A stretch of 64,000 nt of DNA from an uncultured Bacillota bacterium (GTDB lineage Bacteria; Bacillota; Clostridia; Christensenellales; QAND01). This document shows positions 21,185 through 29,170 of this stretch, in pieces. The notes under the pieces are model-generated. The model made no database searches and had not been told where the DNA came from. It saw only the letters and a list, made by a program, of their open reading frames with translations. Position 1 is the stretch's first letter, and the number at the start of each line of letters is the position of its first letter. The translations under genes and the position numbers were made by a program. The stretch spans positions 1 to 64,000 of the forward strand of contig CAJLPK010000002.1 of NCBI GenBank assembly GCA_905208455.1, read 5' to 3'.

Positions 21185-22126
21185 TCAAAACACCTTTATA
21201 CAAAATTCCGGACAGGATCCGGCGCAATAGCCACACAACACACACTTTTCCAAATCCGGTACCGCTTTCCCATTTACCACTCGAATTGCCCTCGCTTGAC
21301 AGCGGCGCTCGCATGTGCCGCATCCAATACACCAGTCAGCAACATGCAGCGTACGGCTTTGCCGCTGAACGATGCTTAGCATTTCATGGCTGCATCTATT
21401 TTCAAATAACGCCACATTGCACGCAATTTCCTCTTGGCTCTGCATCCCCACAGCAAGACAATCGATAAAAGGCTTGTCCAAAACATAGCGTATACAATGT
21501 GCCGGGTCAGTTGCGTAATGCCCTCCGGCCAGAGCTTTGATTCCCACTATTCCCTTGCCAAAATCATGCGCCTTTGCCAAGGCTTCTTCCATTTCCTGTT
21601 CAGTCCCATCAATAATGCCAACGCCCCCTTGGTTGCAGATCGCCTCAAGAATATCAATGCAGGGATGCGTAGCTGCTGCCTGCGCACAGTCTACAAAATG
21701 GGTAGAAACACCCACTGAGCGAAGGATGCCCTTATCCTTTAGCTCGGCAAATGTTTTTAGCGCCTCATCATGCCCTTTCAGTGTCCATCTGCTTTCCTGC
21801 TCATGCAGCATCATGCAATCTAAGTACTGCCGCCCCAGACCAGACAGCGCCTTGTCCACGCTATCCAACGCCCCAGCCCGGTCGTATGCATGGCACTTTG
21901 TTATGACTACCGCATCCGGCTTATACTGCAAGCCCTCACGAATATGCGCATAATTTTGATAATACTCTGCCGTATCTAAGCAATTTATCCCTTGCAAAAA
22001 GCCCTCTGCCAACAGTTCTCCGCCGTGGGAAGGCGTAAAATCCCGTTGCAAAGGGCCCATCGTCAGCGTACCAAAGCACAGCCGGGAAACCACCAAGCCG
22101 CTTTGTCCAAGCTTTCGAAATTCCAT
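21185..22126 (-). CDS. Aldo/keto reductase with C-terminal 4Fe-4S ferredoxin domain
   Basis: A 313-residue fusion. The barrel of an aldo/keto reductase (residues 1-250) has LCFGTLTMGPLQ, the Asp/Tyr region DTAEYYQN, and VITKCHAY as the lysine strand. Two ferredoxin motifs follow: CIGCGTCERRC and CVLCGYCAGSC, each the CX2CX2CX3C pattern for a 4Fe-4S cluster. The barrel is typical of clostridial Fe-S aldo/keto reductases, which may use ferredoxin rather than only NADPH. The substrate is unknown. It is inserted between ireB and ruvX, which are usually adjacent; its ATG abuts the ireB stop. Confidence 0.88.
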   Translation of the reverse strand: MEFRKLGQSGLVVSRLCFGTLTMGPLQRDFTPSHGGELLAEGFLQGINCLDTAEYYQNYAHIREGLQYKPDAVVITKCHAYDRAGALDSVDKALSGLGRQYLDCMMLHEQESRWTLKGHDEALKTFAELKDKGILRSVGVSTHFVDCAQAAATHPCIDILEAICNQGGVGIIDGTEQEMEEALAKAHDFGKGIVGIKALAGGHYATDPAHCIRYVLDKPFIDCLAVGMQSQEEIACNVALFENRCSHEMLSIVQRQSRTLHVADWCIGCGTCERRCQARAIRVVNGKAVPDLEKCVLCGYCAGSCPEFCIKVF

Positions 22127-22381
22127 TTATTTTGTTTTATGCGTCAAGTAGTAGCGCATAACTTCTTCCAAAAGTTCATCGCGCTCAAAACGGCAAATTA
22201 GGCTTCGCGCATTTTTATAGCTCGTAATATACGTAGGATCCCCCGAGATCAAATAACCAACCAATTGATTGACAGGATCATATCCCTTGGTCTTTAAGGC
22301 CTCGTATACACGCAAGAGGATTTCCCCACAGGACTCATCGCGCACAGGCGCGAATGCCATGGTACGATCATCTCTATCCAT
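22127..22381 (-). CDS. ireB: IreB family regulatory phosphoprotein
   Basis: An 84-residue UPF0297/IreB protein: the start [13 protein letters not shown], then the core [20 protein letters not shown] with the [14 protein letters not shown] block, are highly conserved. In Enterococcus, IreB is phosphorylated by the PASTA kinase IreK on N-terminal Thr residues and tunes cephalosporin tolerance. Thr7 here is a plausible site. It is the first gene of the operon, with a good promoter upstream. The alaS gene that usually precedes it is not present. Confidence 0.93.
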   Translation of the reverse strand: MDRDDRTMAFAPVRDESCGEILLRVYEALKTKGYDPVNQLVGYLISGDPTYITSYKNARSLICRFERDELLEEVMRYYLTHKTK

Positions 22382-22425
22382 CGCTTATCCCTCAATTCTA
22401 AAAATTGCTCAACACAGCTATCATC

Positions 22426-22454
22426 AGTATACCTGATTTATCATTGTTTTTCAA
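22426..22454 (-). promoter_or_regulatory. Sigma-A promoter of the ireB operon
   Basis: TTGAAA (22449-22454), a 17-base spacer, and TATACT (22426-22431), about 40 bases before the ireB ATG. Confidence 0.78.
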
Positions 22455-22504
22455 ACCATAATTCAGAAGTTTTTTGACATCCTTATCATCCGCTAACCAT
22501 TTTG

Positions 22505-22534
22505 AAGAAAAGCAAAGGCGGCCAAAAGGCCGCC
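22505..22534 (-). terminator. Terminator after the 51-residue gene
   Basis: GGCGGCC / GGCCGCC stem (22517-22523 and 22528-22534), loop AAAA. On the minus strand it is followed by TTTGCTTTTCTT. Confidence 0.8.
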
Positions 22535-22542
22535 CTGGAGGA

Positions 22543-22698
22543 TCACAACTGGATTCCCATTTGCTTTGCGCCGCGCTCTACCCGCTTAGAGATTTTTTTC
22601 ATCCCATTGGCATTCAAATCTCCTGCAATGGCCAGCGCAGCCGTAGCTCCAAGAAGAGAGCTAACCGCCATACCTGCTACTACATATTTGGTTTTCAT
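22543..22698 (-). CDS. Small 51-residue hydrophobic protein, possible forespore gene
   Basis: A short gene complete with ribosome site (AAAGGGGA), ATG at 22698, stop and a strong terminator. The product begins MKTKYVVAGMAVSSLLGA, with a hydrophobic N-terminal segment to about residue 26. A basic helical tail follows (NGMKKISKRVERGAKQMGIQL, residues 31-51 approx.). The layout recalls small membrane or spore-associated proteins. I do not recognise a family. A sigma-G-like promoter lies just upstream. Confidence 0.65.
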   Translation of the reverse strand: MKTKYVVAGMAVSSLLGATAALAIAGDLNANGMKKISKRVERGAKQMGIQL

Positions 22699-22716
22699 GC
22701 AAATTCCCCTTTCTTT

Positions 22717-22743
22717 GATGGTCTATCCATAGTATGGACCATC
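22717..22743 (-). repeat. Inverted repeat upstream of the small forespore-type gene
   Basis: GATGGTC (22717-22723) is repeated inverted as GACCATC (22737-22743), with an inner near-palindrome TCCATAGTATGGA. The repeat overlaps the -10-like box. It could be an operator or an mRNA hairpin. Confidence 0.45.
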
Positions 22744-22759
22744 CGGGGCTCAAACATGA
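22730..22759 (-). promoter_or_regulatory. Sigma-G-like promoter of the 51-residue gene
   Basis: On the minus strand, TCATG (22755-22759) and CATACTA (22730-22736) are separated by 18 bases. They match the forespore sigma-G pattern GHATR-N18-CATNMTA at all but the first base. The predicted start leaves a leader of about 25 nt before the ATG. Confidence 0.5.
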
Positions 22760-22795
22760 AAGCGTTATTTGGCAATGTTGTTTATTTTCGGCAAA

Positions 22796-23170
22796 TCATT
22801 TTTCATGATTTTCATGATAATCCTTTAGCGCTGCTTTCACGGCTTCTTCAGCCAGTACGCTGCAATGAATCTTCGCAGGCGGCAGCCCATCCAGCGCCTC
22901 TATCACAGCTTTATTGGAAAGTTTTTCCGCCTCGCCTATCGTCTTTCCCTTGATCATTTCCGTTGCTATGCTGCTTGTTGCCACCGCTGCACCACAGCCA
23001 AACGTTTTGAATTTCACATCTTCAATTACGCCGTTATCATTGATCTTCATGGATATTTTCATAATATCCCCGCATTTTGCATTTCCGACCTCGCCTACGG
23101 CATTGGCGTCCACTACATCCCCAACATTTCTTGGATTCATAAAATGATCCATCACTTTTTCACTATACAT
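22796..23170 (-). CDS. nifU: Fe-S cluster scaffold protein, NifU/IscU type
   Basis: A 124-residue U-type scaffold on which NifS-type desulfurases build Fe-S clusters. The three ligand cysteines are visible: GNAKCGDIM, TFGCGAAVATSS and KIHCSVLAEEAVKAAL. The start MYSEKVMDHFMNPRNVG is the classical N-terminus. The ATG at 23170 is chosen because AAGGAGAT lies 7 bases upstream; the earlier in-frame codon overlaps that site. It is the last gene of rrf2-nifS-nifU, 14 bases after nifS. Confidence 0.96.
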   Translation of the reverse strand: MYSEKVMDHFMNPRNVGDVVDANAVGEVGNAKCGDIMKISMKINDNGVIEDVKFKTFGCGAAVATSSIATEMIKGKTIGEAEKLSNKAVIEALDGLPPAKIHCSVLAEEAVKAALKDYHENHEK

Positions 23171-23184
23171 GAATACCATCTCCT

Positions 23185-24354
23185 TTACTGATGATACAAA
23201 GGCGACATCTCTCTTAGCCGCGAAACAATTTTTTTTAAGCAGTCAATAGCATACTCTATATCCTCTTCCGTCGTGCTGGCGCCTAAAGTCAATCGAAGCG
23301 ATCCATGGGCGATTTCATGCGGCAGTCCGATGGCCAGCAATACGTGAGACGGGTCCAAAGAGCCAGAGGTGCAGGCGCTGCCACTCGAACCGGCTATGCC
23401 CGCCCTGTCTAACAAGAGCAGCAAGGATTCCCCTTCAATATATCGGAAGCAAACGTTGACATTGTTGGGAAGCCTTTTTGTCGGATGGCCATTGAGGCGG
23501 GTCTCCGGGATCTGCTGCATCAAGCCTTGAATCAGTCGATCTCTTAGGTTTGTCAGCCTTTCTGCATTATCCTTCATTTGTTCCTGCGCAAGCTGTGCCG
23601 CTTTACCCAATCCTACAATCCCCGCGATATTCTCCGTACCCGCTCTTTTGCCGCGCTCCTGCGCACCGCCATCAATTAAATTTTTCAAAATGACGCCCTT
23701 GCGTATATACAGCGCGCCAGTTCCCTTTGGTCCATAAAGCTTATGGCCTGTGATAGACAGCATATCTATATTCATTTCATCCACTTGAATTGGTACGGCT
23801 CCAAACGCTTGTACCGCATCGGTATGAAAAACAATCCCTCTTTTTCTGCACACTGCGCCGATTTCCTTGATAGGCTCAATGGTGCCGATTTCGTTGTTTG
23901 CAAACATGACCGTTACAAGAATGGTATCCTCGCAGATGGCCTGTTCAACCTGCTCCGGTGTCACGAGCCCGTATTCATCTACATCCAGATAGGTAATGCG
24001 AAAGCCTTCCTTCTCCAAAGCCTCACAGGAATGAAGCACCGCATGATGCTCGATTTTTGTCGTAATAATATGGTTCCCCTTTTTTTTATGCGCATGCGCC
24101 ATGCCTTTGATTGCCCAGTTATCGCTCTCCGTTGCCCCAGAGGTAAAAAATATCTCGCTGGGCATCGCGCCTATCGCCTCTGCAATTTGTTCTCTGGCAC
24201 GGTCCATTGCCTTTTTCGTTTCCCTTGCATAGCCATGAACGCTGGATGGGTTGCCAAAATATTCAGTAAAATACGGCGTCATTTCCGCCAAAACCTCAGG
24301 TTTCACATAGGTTGTCGCTGCATAGTCCATATAAATATGTTTTTGTTCCATCAT
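23185..24354 (-). CDS. nifS: Cysteine desulfurase, NifS/IscS type
   Basis: A PLP enzyme that removes sulfur from cysteine as an enzyme-bound persulfide, for Fe-S assembly and probably tRNA thiolation. It has 389 residues from the ATG of the ATGA overlap with the rrf2 gene; the next codon, also ATG, is better spaced from GGAGG and is equally possible. Visible features: YMDYAATTY start, FTSGATESDN, the PLP Lys in SITGHKLYGPKG, and the catalytic Cys in SSGSACTSGSLDPSHVL (group I loop). Translational coupling links it to its regulator. Confidence 0.96.
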   Translation of the reverse strand: MMEQKHIYMDYAATTYVKPEVLAEMTPYFTEYFGNPSSVHGYARETKKAMDRAREQIAEAIGAMPSEIFFTSGATESDNWAIKGMAHAHKKKGNHIITTKIEHHAVLHSCEALEKEGFRITYLDVDEYGLVTPEQVEQAICEDTILVTVMFANNEIGTIEPIKEIGAVCRKRGIVFHTDAVQAFGAVPIQVDEMNIDMLSITGHKLYGPKGTGALYIRKGVILKNLIDGGAQERGKRAGTENIAGIVGLGKAAQLAQEQMKDNAERLTNLRDRLIQGLMQQIPETRLNGHPTKRLPNNVNVCFRYIEGESLLLLLDRAGIAGSSGSACTSGSLDPSHVLLAIGLPHEIAHGSLRLTLGASTTEEDIEYAIDCLKKIVSRLREMSPLYHQ

Positions 24355-24809
24355 ATTCCCTCCCATGCGCCGCAAAGATGCTTTGTGCGCTGTAACTGTT
24401 GTCTCTCTATCTCCAGCATTTCTGCCAATGTTATGGTATCTATCACATGATCTATACTTTCACGGATCTGCCTGTAAAGATACGCTTCAATGCAAAATCC
24501 TTGATCTGCACAGGCCGTATAGCCTTCTTGGGCACAGACCGCAGGCGCCATAGAACCTTCCAAAGGCCGCAATACCTCTCCGGCTGTAATTTCTTCCACC
24601 GGCTTTGCCAATGTATAGCCGCCGTGAGCACCGCGTACAGTCCGTAAGACGCCCGCCATTCGCAGCTTTTTGAAAAGCTGCTCCAGATACGAGGCAGAAA
24701 TACCCGTTGTCTCTGATAAATCACGCATGGAAATGAGCTCATTCTCTCCTTTTCTGGCGATTTCCATGACAGCCTTTAAGCCATATCTGCCTTTTGTAGA
24801 AATCTTCAC
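24351..24809 (-). CDS. Rrf2 family regulator, IscR-like
   Basis: A 152-residue Rrf2 repressor at the head of the Fe-S operon. The start is GTG at 24809, six bases after GAGGAGG. The winged helix-turn-helix region includes ISMRDLSETTGISASYLEQL and the wing VRGAHGGYTLA. Three Cys lie in VCAQEGYTACADQGFC, spaced X7 and X5. IscR has X5 and X5, so a 2Fe-2S cluster is plausible but the spacing differs. By context it probably senses cluster status and represses its own operon. Confidence 0.9.
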   Translation of the reverse strand: MKISTKGRYGLKAVMEIARKGENELISMRDLSETTGISASYLEQLFKKLRMAGVLRTVRGAHGGYTLAKPVEEITAGEVLRPLEGSMAPAVCAQEGYTACADQGFCIEAYLYRQIRESIDHVIDTITLAEMLEIERQQLQRTKHLCGAWEGI

Positions 24810-24822
24810 CAGCGCCCTCCTC

Positions 24823-24882
24823 AATTCCGACTAATCTACTCTGGATTGATTTGAAAATACCATATCCCAGAAAAATTGTCAA
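24823..24882 (-). promoter_or_regulatory. Promoter and candidate operator of the rrf2-nifS-nifU operon
   Basis: TTGACA (24877-24882), 17-base spacer, TATTTT (24854-24859). Directly downstream, at about +1 to +25, an imperfect palindrome (24823-24847, minus strand AATCCAGAGTAGATTAGTCG plus GAATT) matches the right half of the IscR type 1 consensus (TAGTCGG). A position on the start point suits autorepression. Confidence 0.6.
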
Positions 24883-24924
24883 CATTATTTTGTGCTGTTT
24901 TTCACGCTTTACTCTCTTGTCCAT

Positions 24925-24959
24925 TCAAATAAAAAAGGGCATGCTTTCCATGCCCTTTT
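24925..24959 (-). terminator. Terminator after glyA
   Basis: AAAAGGGCATG / CATGCCCTTTT stem (24933-24943 and 24949-24959), loop CTTTC. On the minus strand it is followed by TTATTTG. Confidence 0.85.
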
Positions 24960-24966
24960 CCGATCT

Positions 24967-26208
24967 TTAATCCTGGTACAAAGGATATTCCTTACACAGG
25001 GCCAATACCTGTTCCTTGACCTCCGGCACTGCCTGCTCTCCTTCCTTGATAACCTTTGCAATGCACGAAGCGATGATCTTCATATCCTCTTGTTTCATAC
25101 CTCTTGTTGTCACAGCCGGCGTACCGATGCGGATGCCGCTCGTAACAAACGGCTTTTCAGGATCAAAGGGAATCGCGTTCTTATTCGTTGTGATATTGGC
25201 CGAATGCAAAAGCGTTTCTGCAGCCTTTCCTGTTTTCCCTGTCCCCCTAAGGTCAATGAGCATCAAATGGTTATCCGTACCACCGGATACAAGCTGAATC
25301 CCGTTGTCCACCAACGCAACCGCCAATGCCTTTGCATTGTTTACAACCTGCTGACAATAGGTTTTGAATTCTGGTTGCAGCGCCAATTCAAATGCTACTG
25401 CCTTGGCAGCAATGATGTGCATCAGCGGGCCGCCCTGCGTACCCGGGAAAATAGCTTTATCGATCTGCTTGGCATACTGCTCCTTGCACATGATCATTCC
25501 GCCTCTGGGCCCACGCAGTGTTTTGTGCGTCGTGGTCGTAACGAAATCCGCAATCGGTACAGGGCTTGGATGTACGCCAGTGGCCACCAAACCAGCGATG
25601 TGGGCGATATCCACCATCAGGTAAGCGCCTACCTCATCGGCAATTTCACGGAATTTTTCAAAATCCAGGATACGAGTATACGCGGAATAACCGGCTACGA
25701 TCATTTTAGGCTTGTGTTTGAGCGCCTGCTCACGCACCTGTTCGTAATCGATGTATCCCGTTTCCTTGGATACGCCGTAAGACACAAAATGGTAGGTCTT
25801 TCCGGAAAAATTCACTGGGCTGCCATGGGTCAGATGGCCGCCATGATCCAGGCTCATCCCCAAGATGGTATCGCCTGGCTGCAACATAGCAAAATATACA
25901 GCTGCATTGGCCTGGGAACCGCTATGTGGCTGGACGTTGACATGCTCTGCACCAAACAGTTTTTTCGCGCGTTCAATGGCAAGATTTTCTGCGACATCCA
26001 CAAACTCACATCCGCCATAATAGCGCCGGCCCGGATATCCCTCCGCATACTTGTTCGTCAGGATAGACCCGGAAGCCTCCAGCACCGCTTCATCCACAAA
26101 ATTTTCGCTGGCGATCAGCTCCAAATGCGTCTGCTGGCGGTTCAATTCCTGTTCAAACACCTTATAGATCTCTTGGTCTACCTGTTTGATTCTTTCGTAA
26201 TGTAGCAT
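24967..26208 (-). CDS. glyA: Serine hydroxymethyltransferase
   Basis: GlyA interconverts serine and glycine with tetrahydrofolate, feeding one-carbon units to nucleotide and methionine synthesis. The 413-residue form starts at the ATG at 26208 (MLHYERIKQ), 7 bases after GAGGGG. Seen: [44 protein letters not shown], and the PLP lysine in [13 protein letters not shown]. The length is normal. It is probably the last gene of the hisS-aspS-tcdA-rseC-glyA run, 53 bases after the RseC-like gene and ending at a terminator. Confidence 0.97.
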   Translation of the reverse strand: MLHYERIKQVDQEIYKVFEQELNRQQTHLELIASENFVDEAVLEASGSILTNKYAEGYPGRRYYGGCEFVDVAENLAIERAKKLFGAEHVNVQPHSGSQANAAVYFAMLQPGDTILGMSLDHGGHLTHGSPVNFSGKTYHFVSYGVSKETGYIDYEQVREQALKHKPKMIVAGYSAYTRILDFEKFREIADEVGAYLMVDIAHIAGLVATGVHPSPVPIADFVTTTTHKTLRGPRGGMIMCKEQYAKQIDKAIFPGTQGGPLMHIIAAKAVAFELALQPEFKTYCQQVVNNAKALAVALVDNGIQLVSGGTDNHLMLIDLRGTGKTGKAAETLLHSANITTNKNAIPFDPEKPFVTSGIRIGTPAVTTRGMKQEDMKIIASCIAKVIKEGEQAVPEVKEQVLALCKEYPLYQD

Positions 26209-26261
26209 CTCTTTGCCCCTCTCAAAATTATTCTCAAGATCTTCGCTTTTCAGGCACATAC

Positions 26262-26672
26262 TTACTTGATGATCTCTTTCATCTGCGGCTGTAAAGCGGC
26301 GTCTTTTTCAAATCTTTTGTTGTTTGCCTTTAGCAGAGCATAGGCCAACCCCGCCCCTGCGAGCCCTGCAAAGGCCGCGATGATATCCTTGCTGCTTTCC
26401 GGCGCAAAATAATACCCAGCTGCCACGCCGGCAAACAGCATAACCAGCGGAAAAATATAGGCCAGCCATGTAGCGCGCAGCATCCCTTTTGCCCCCAGCT
26501 CTATGCAGACCTTATCCCCGACCTCCGCCTGTTTTGTGTTCGGCAGCCAAACCTGCATGTGCGCACCCTCCGCGCGCTGGCATCTGCCGCAGCTTTGGCA
26601 GGCAGACGATCTTTCAAACAGCACAAGCGCTTTATTTTTATCAAGCTGTACGACAGTTCCTATTTCCTTCAT
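26262..26672 (-). CDS. SoxR-reducing / RseC family membrane protein
   Basis: A 136-residue RseC/MucC-type protein. The N-terminal soluble part carries a cysteine cluster ([10 protein letters not shown], with a further Cys later) that may hold a metal or Fe-S cluster. Two membrane helices follow at about residues 68-88 and 94-112 and then a basic tail. In relatives it sits with Rnf complexes and reduces SoxR, but no rnf genes lie here, so that role is uncertain. Its ATG overlaps the tcdA stop (ATGA). Confidence 0.82.
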   Translation of the reverse strand: MKEIGTVVQLDKNKALVLFERSSACQSCGRCQRAEGAHMQVWLPNTKQAEVGDKVCIELGAKGMLRATWLAYIFPLVMLFAGVAAGYYFAPESSKDIIAAFAGLAGAGLAYALLKANNKRFEKDAALQPQMKEIIK

Positions 26673-27349
26673 ATATCATTCCTCGATTTTAGGCAGCTTA
26701 CCACATGCTGGGCCATCAAAAGGCCCATAGCGGACGGCACAAACATCATGCTTCCCGTAGGGCGTCCCTTTCGCAGGGGATTCTCCTGCGAATATACCAC
26801 CGTGTGGCGTTTGATGCCCGCTTTTTTTAATTCCCTGCGCAGGATACGGCAAACCGGGTCCCCCTCTGTTTCAAATATATCTGCCAGCTTTAATTGCTGC
26901 AAATCCATTCGGTTGCCGGCGCCCGTTGCCGAAATGATGGAAATACCCCTTTCATAGCATTTTACAATGAGACATAGCTTGTCCACCATACTGTCGATCG
27001 CGTCTATGATAAAGTCTGGCTGCAGGGACAACAGCTTCTCTGCAGTATGTTCTGTAAAATCATTGTCCTCTGCCGTTATGTATATTTCAGGGCTGATCTC
27101 CTCCAGCCGGTTTTTCATCGCCAAAGCCTTCGGCTGTCCTATCGTGCCCCGAACAGCTACAATCTGGCGGTTCAGGTTAGAAACCGCCACATAATCCCCG
27201 TCCACTAAGGTCAGCCTGCCAATCCCGCTGCGGCATAAAGCTTCGGCTGCCATGCCGCCAACACCGCCTAAGCCAACAACCATAACATGCGCCTTGGATA
27301 GCTGCGCTACTGCTCTGTCTCCGATCAGCAGCGCAGTTCTATCCTGCAT
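26669..27349 (-). CDS. tcdA: tRNA threonylcarbamoyladenosine dehydratase (ThiF/E1-like)
   Basis: TcdA (CsdL) cyclises t6A37 to ct6A in ANN-decoding tRNAs, using ATP. The chosen start is ATG at 27349 (MQDRTALLIGDRAVAQL), 10 bases after the aspS stop, giving 226 residues. It has the E1-like Rossmann motif VVGLGGVGGMAAEAL, the Arg/Asp of LNRQIVA, the Asp-rich FIIDAIDSMVDK, and SATGAGNRMD. A longer frame upstream overlaps aspS and is unlikely. It couples to the RseC-like gene. Confidence 0.93.
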   Translation of the reverse strand: MQDRTALLIGDRAVAQLSKAHVMVVGLGGVGGMAAEALCRSGIGRLTLVDGDYVAVSNLNRQIVAVRGTIGQPKALAMKNRLEEISPEIYITAEDNDFTEHTAEKLLSLQPDFIIDAIDSMVDKLCLIVKCYERGISIISATGAGNRMDLQQLKLADIFETEGDPVCRILRRELKKAGIKRHTVVYSQENPLRKGRPTGSMMFVPSAMGLLMAQHVVSCLKSRNDI

Positions 27350-27359
27350 ACTTTCCAAG

Positions 27360-29156
27360 TTATGCCTCTTCTTCCTGGATGGTTTCAATGTGCAGTTCAT
27401 CCAACTGCTTTTGTTCTACATAGTACGGGGCGCCGGTCAAAGGACACGTACCGGACTGTACTTTCGGGAACGCAATGACATCTCGGATAGACTTGCTCTT
27501 TGTCAAAATCATCACCAGACGGTCCAGGCCATATGCCATACCGCCATGCGGCGGCGTACCATATTGGAACCCTTCGATCAGGAATCCAAATTTGTCCTGC
27601 GCTTCCTCGTGGCTCAGCCCCAGTACATCAAACATCTTTGCCTGGAGCTCAGGGTTATAGATACGGCAGCTGCCACCGCCTGCCTCCATCCCGTTGATCA
27701 CAAGGTCGTATGCCTTTGCTCTCACGCGCCCTGGGTCAGAATCCAGATACTGTATGTCCTCATCCATCGGCATGGTAAAGGGATGGTGCTTTGCTACAAA
27801 GCGCTTTTCTTCTGCGCTGTACTCCAGCAGCGGGAACTCCGTGACCCACAGCACATCCAGCTTATCATGGTCGATCAACCCAAGCTTTTCGCCCAAATGC
27901 AGGCGCAGATGGCCCAGCGCATCGAAAACAACGTCTTCGTTGACATCTGAAACAAACATCAAAACATCGCCAACCTCGGCGTTCATACGTTCAAGGATCG
28001 CTTTGGTCTCTTCTTCTGTAAAGAATTTTACAATGGGGCTTTGCAGCTCATTTTCCTTGACAGAGATCCAGGCCATGCCTTTTGCACCGTATTGCTTTAC
28101 ATATTCTACCAGCGCATCCAACTCACGGCGCGCGAATTTATCCACGCCGCCCTTTACATTGATGCCGCGTACCGTTCCGCCATTTTTTACAATGCTGGCA
28201 AACACCTTGAAATTGGTGTCTGCAACCAAATCGCTGATTTCACAAAGTTCAAGGCCAAAGCGCGTATCCGGTTTATCCGAACCAAAGCGATCCATCGCTT
28301 CCCGGTAGGTGAGCCTGCGGAAAGGCACGGGCAACTCCATCCCCCAGGTTTCCCGGAAGATTTTTTGTACCAGCCTTTCATTTACACCCATTACATCATC
28401 CGGGGATACAAAGGACATTTCCAGATCGATCTGCGTAAATTCCGGCTGCCGGTCAGCGCGCAAATCTTCGTCCCTAAAGCAGCGAACAATCTGGAAATAC
28501 CGATCCAAACCAGAAACCATCAGCAATTGCTTGAACATCTGGGGAGACTGCGGCAGCGCATAGAACTTGTGCGGCTGAATACGGCTCGGCACCAGATATT
28601 CACGGGCTCCCTCCGGCGTGCTCTTGGCAAGCATCGGGGTCTCGATTTCCAAAAAGCCGTTTTCGGAAAAATAATTGCGCACAAGCTGCATCACCTGATG
28701 GCGCATTTTCATCTTCGCCTGCATTTCAGGGCGTCTTAGATCCAAATACCGATATTTTAAGCGCAGTTCCTCACGCACATTGACGCCGTCTTCAATATAA
28801 AACGGCGGCGTTTTTGCTGCAGATAGGATTTTTAGATCTGTTGCCCTGACCTCGATGGTTCCCGTTGCAATATTGGGGTTGACGGTTTCTTCATCCCGCA
28901 GCAGCACTTTGCCGCGAATCGCTACAACATATTCGTTCCGCAGGCTTTCCACCTTGGCGAAATCCTTATACTCTGCCGAGTCGAATACACACTGCATGAC
29001 GCCGCTTGTATCACGCACGTCAATAAAGATCAGGCCGCCCAGGTCGCGCCGAGTGTCTACCCACCCCATCACGGTGACCTCCTGCCCTACATTCTGTTCT
29101 GTTAGCTGCGCGCACAAGCAGTCGCGGCTCCAGCTTCCCATCATGTCTGTTTTCAT
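27360..29156 (-). CDS. aspS: Aspartyl-tRNA synthetase (possibly Asp/Asn)
   Basis: A class IIb synthetase of 598 residues. The N-terminal OB anticodon-binding domain (TVMGWVDTRRDLGGLIFIDVRD) is followed by motif 2 with FRDEDLRADRQPEFTQID, then the bacterial GAD insertion domain. Motif 3 lies near the C-terminus (GMAYGLDRLVMIL). Bacterial-type AspRS with the GAD insert can be discriminating or not; no gatCAB is visible here to decide. GGAGGGG precedes the ATG. It is co-transcribed with hisS, 14 bases upstream, under the T-box. Confidence 0.97.
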   Translation of the reverse strand: MKTDMMGSWSRDCLCAQLTEQNVGQEVTVMGWVDTRRDLGGLIFIDVRDTSGVMQCVFDSAEYKDFAKVESLRNEYVVAIRGKVLLRDEETVNPNIATGTIEVRATDLKILSAAKTPPFYIEDGVNVREELRLKYRYLDLRRPEMQAKMKMRHQVMQLVRNYFSENGFLEIETPMLAKSTPEGAREYLVPSRIQPHKFYALPQSPQMFKQLLMVSGLDRYFQIVRCFRDEDLRADRQPEFTQIDLEMSFVSPDDVMGVNERLVQKIFRETWGMELPVPFRRLTYREAMDRFGSDKPDTRFGLELCEISDLVADTNFKVFASIVKNGGTVRGINVKGGVDKFARRELDALVEYVKQYGAKGMAWISVKENELQSPIVKFFTEEETKAILERMNAEVGDVLMFVSDVNEDVVFDALGHLRLHLGEKLGLIDHDKLDVLWVTEFPLLEYSAEEKRFVAKHHPFTMPMDEDIQYLDSDPGRVRAKAYDLVINGMEAGGGSCRIYNPELQAKMFDVLGLSHEEAQDKFGFLIEGFQYGTPPHGGMAYGLDRLVMILTKSKSIRDVIAFPKVQSGTCPLTGAPYYVEQKQLDELHIETIQEEEA

Positions 29157-29170
29157 GCTGTCCCCTCCAT

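Noticed and set aside
24892..26205. A 437-codon plus-strand open frame
   Set aside because: It is antisense to glyA, whose protein motifs are unmistakable.
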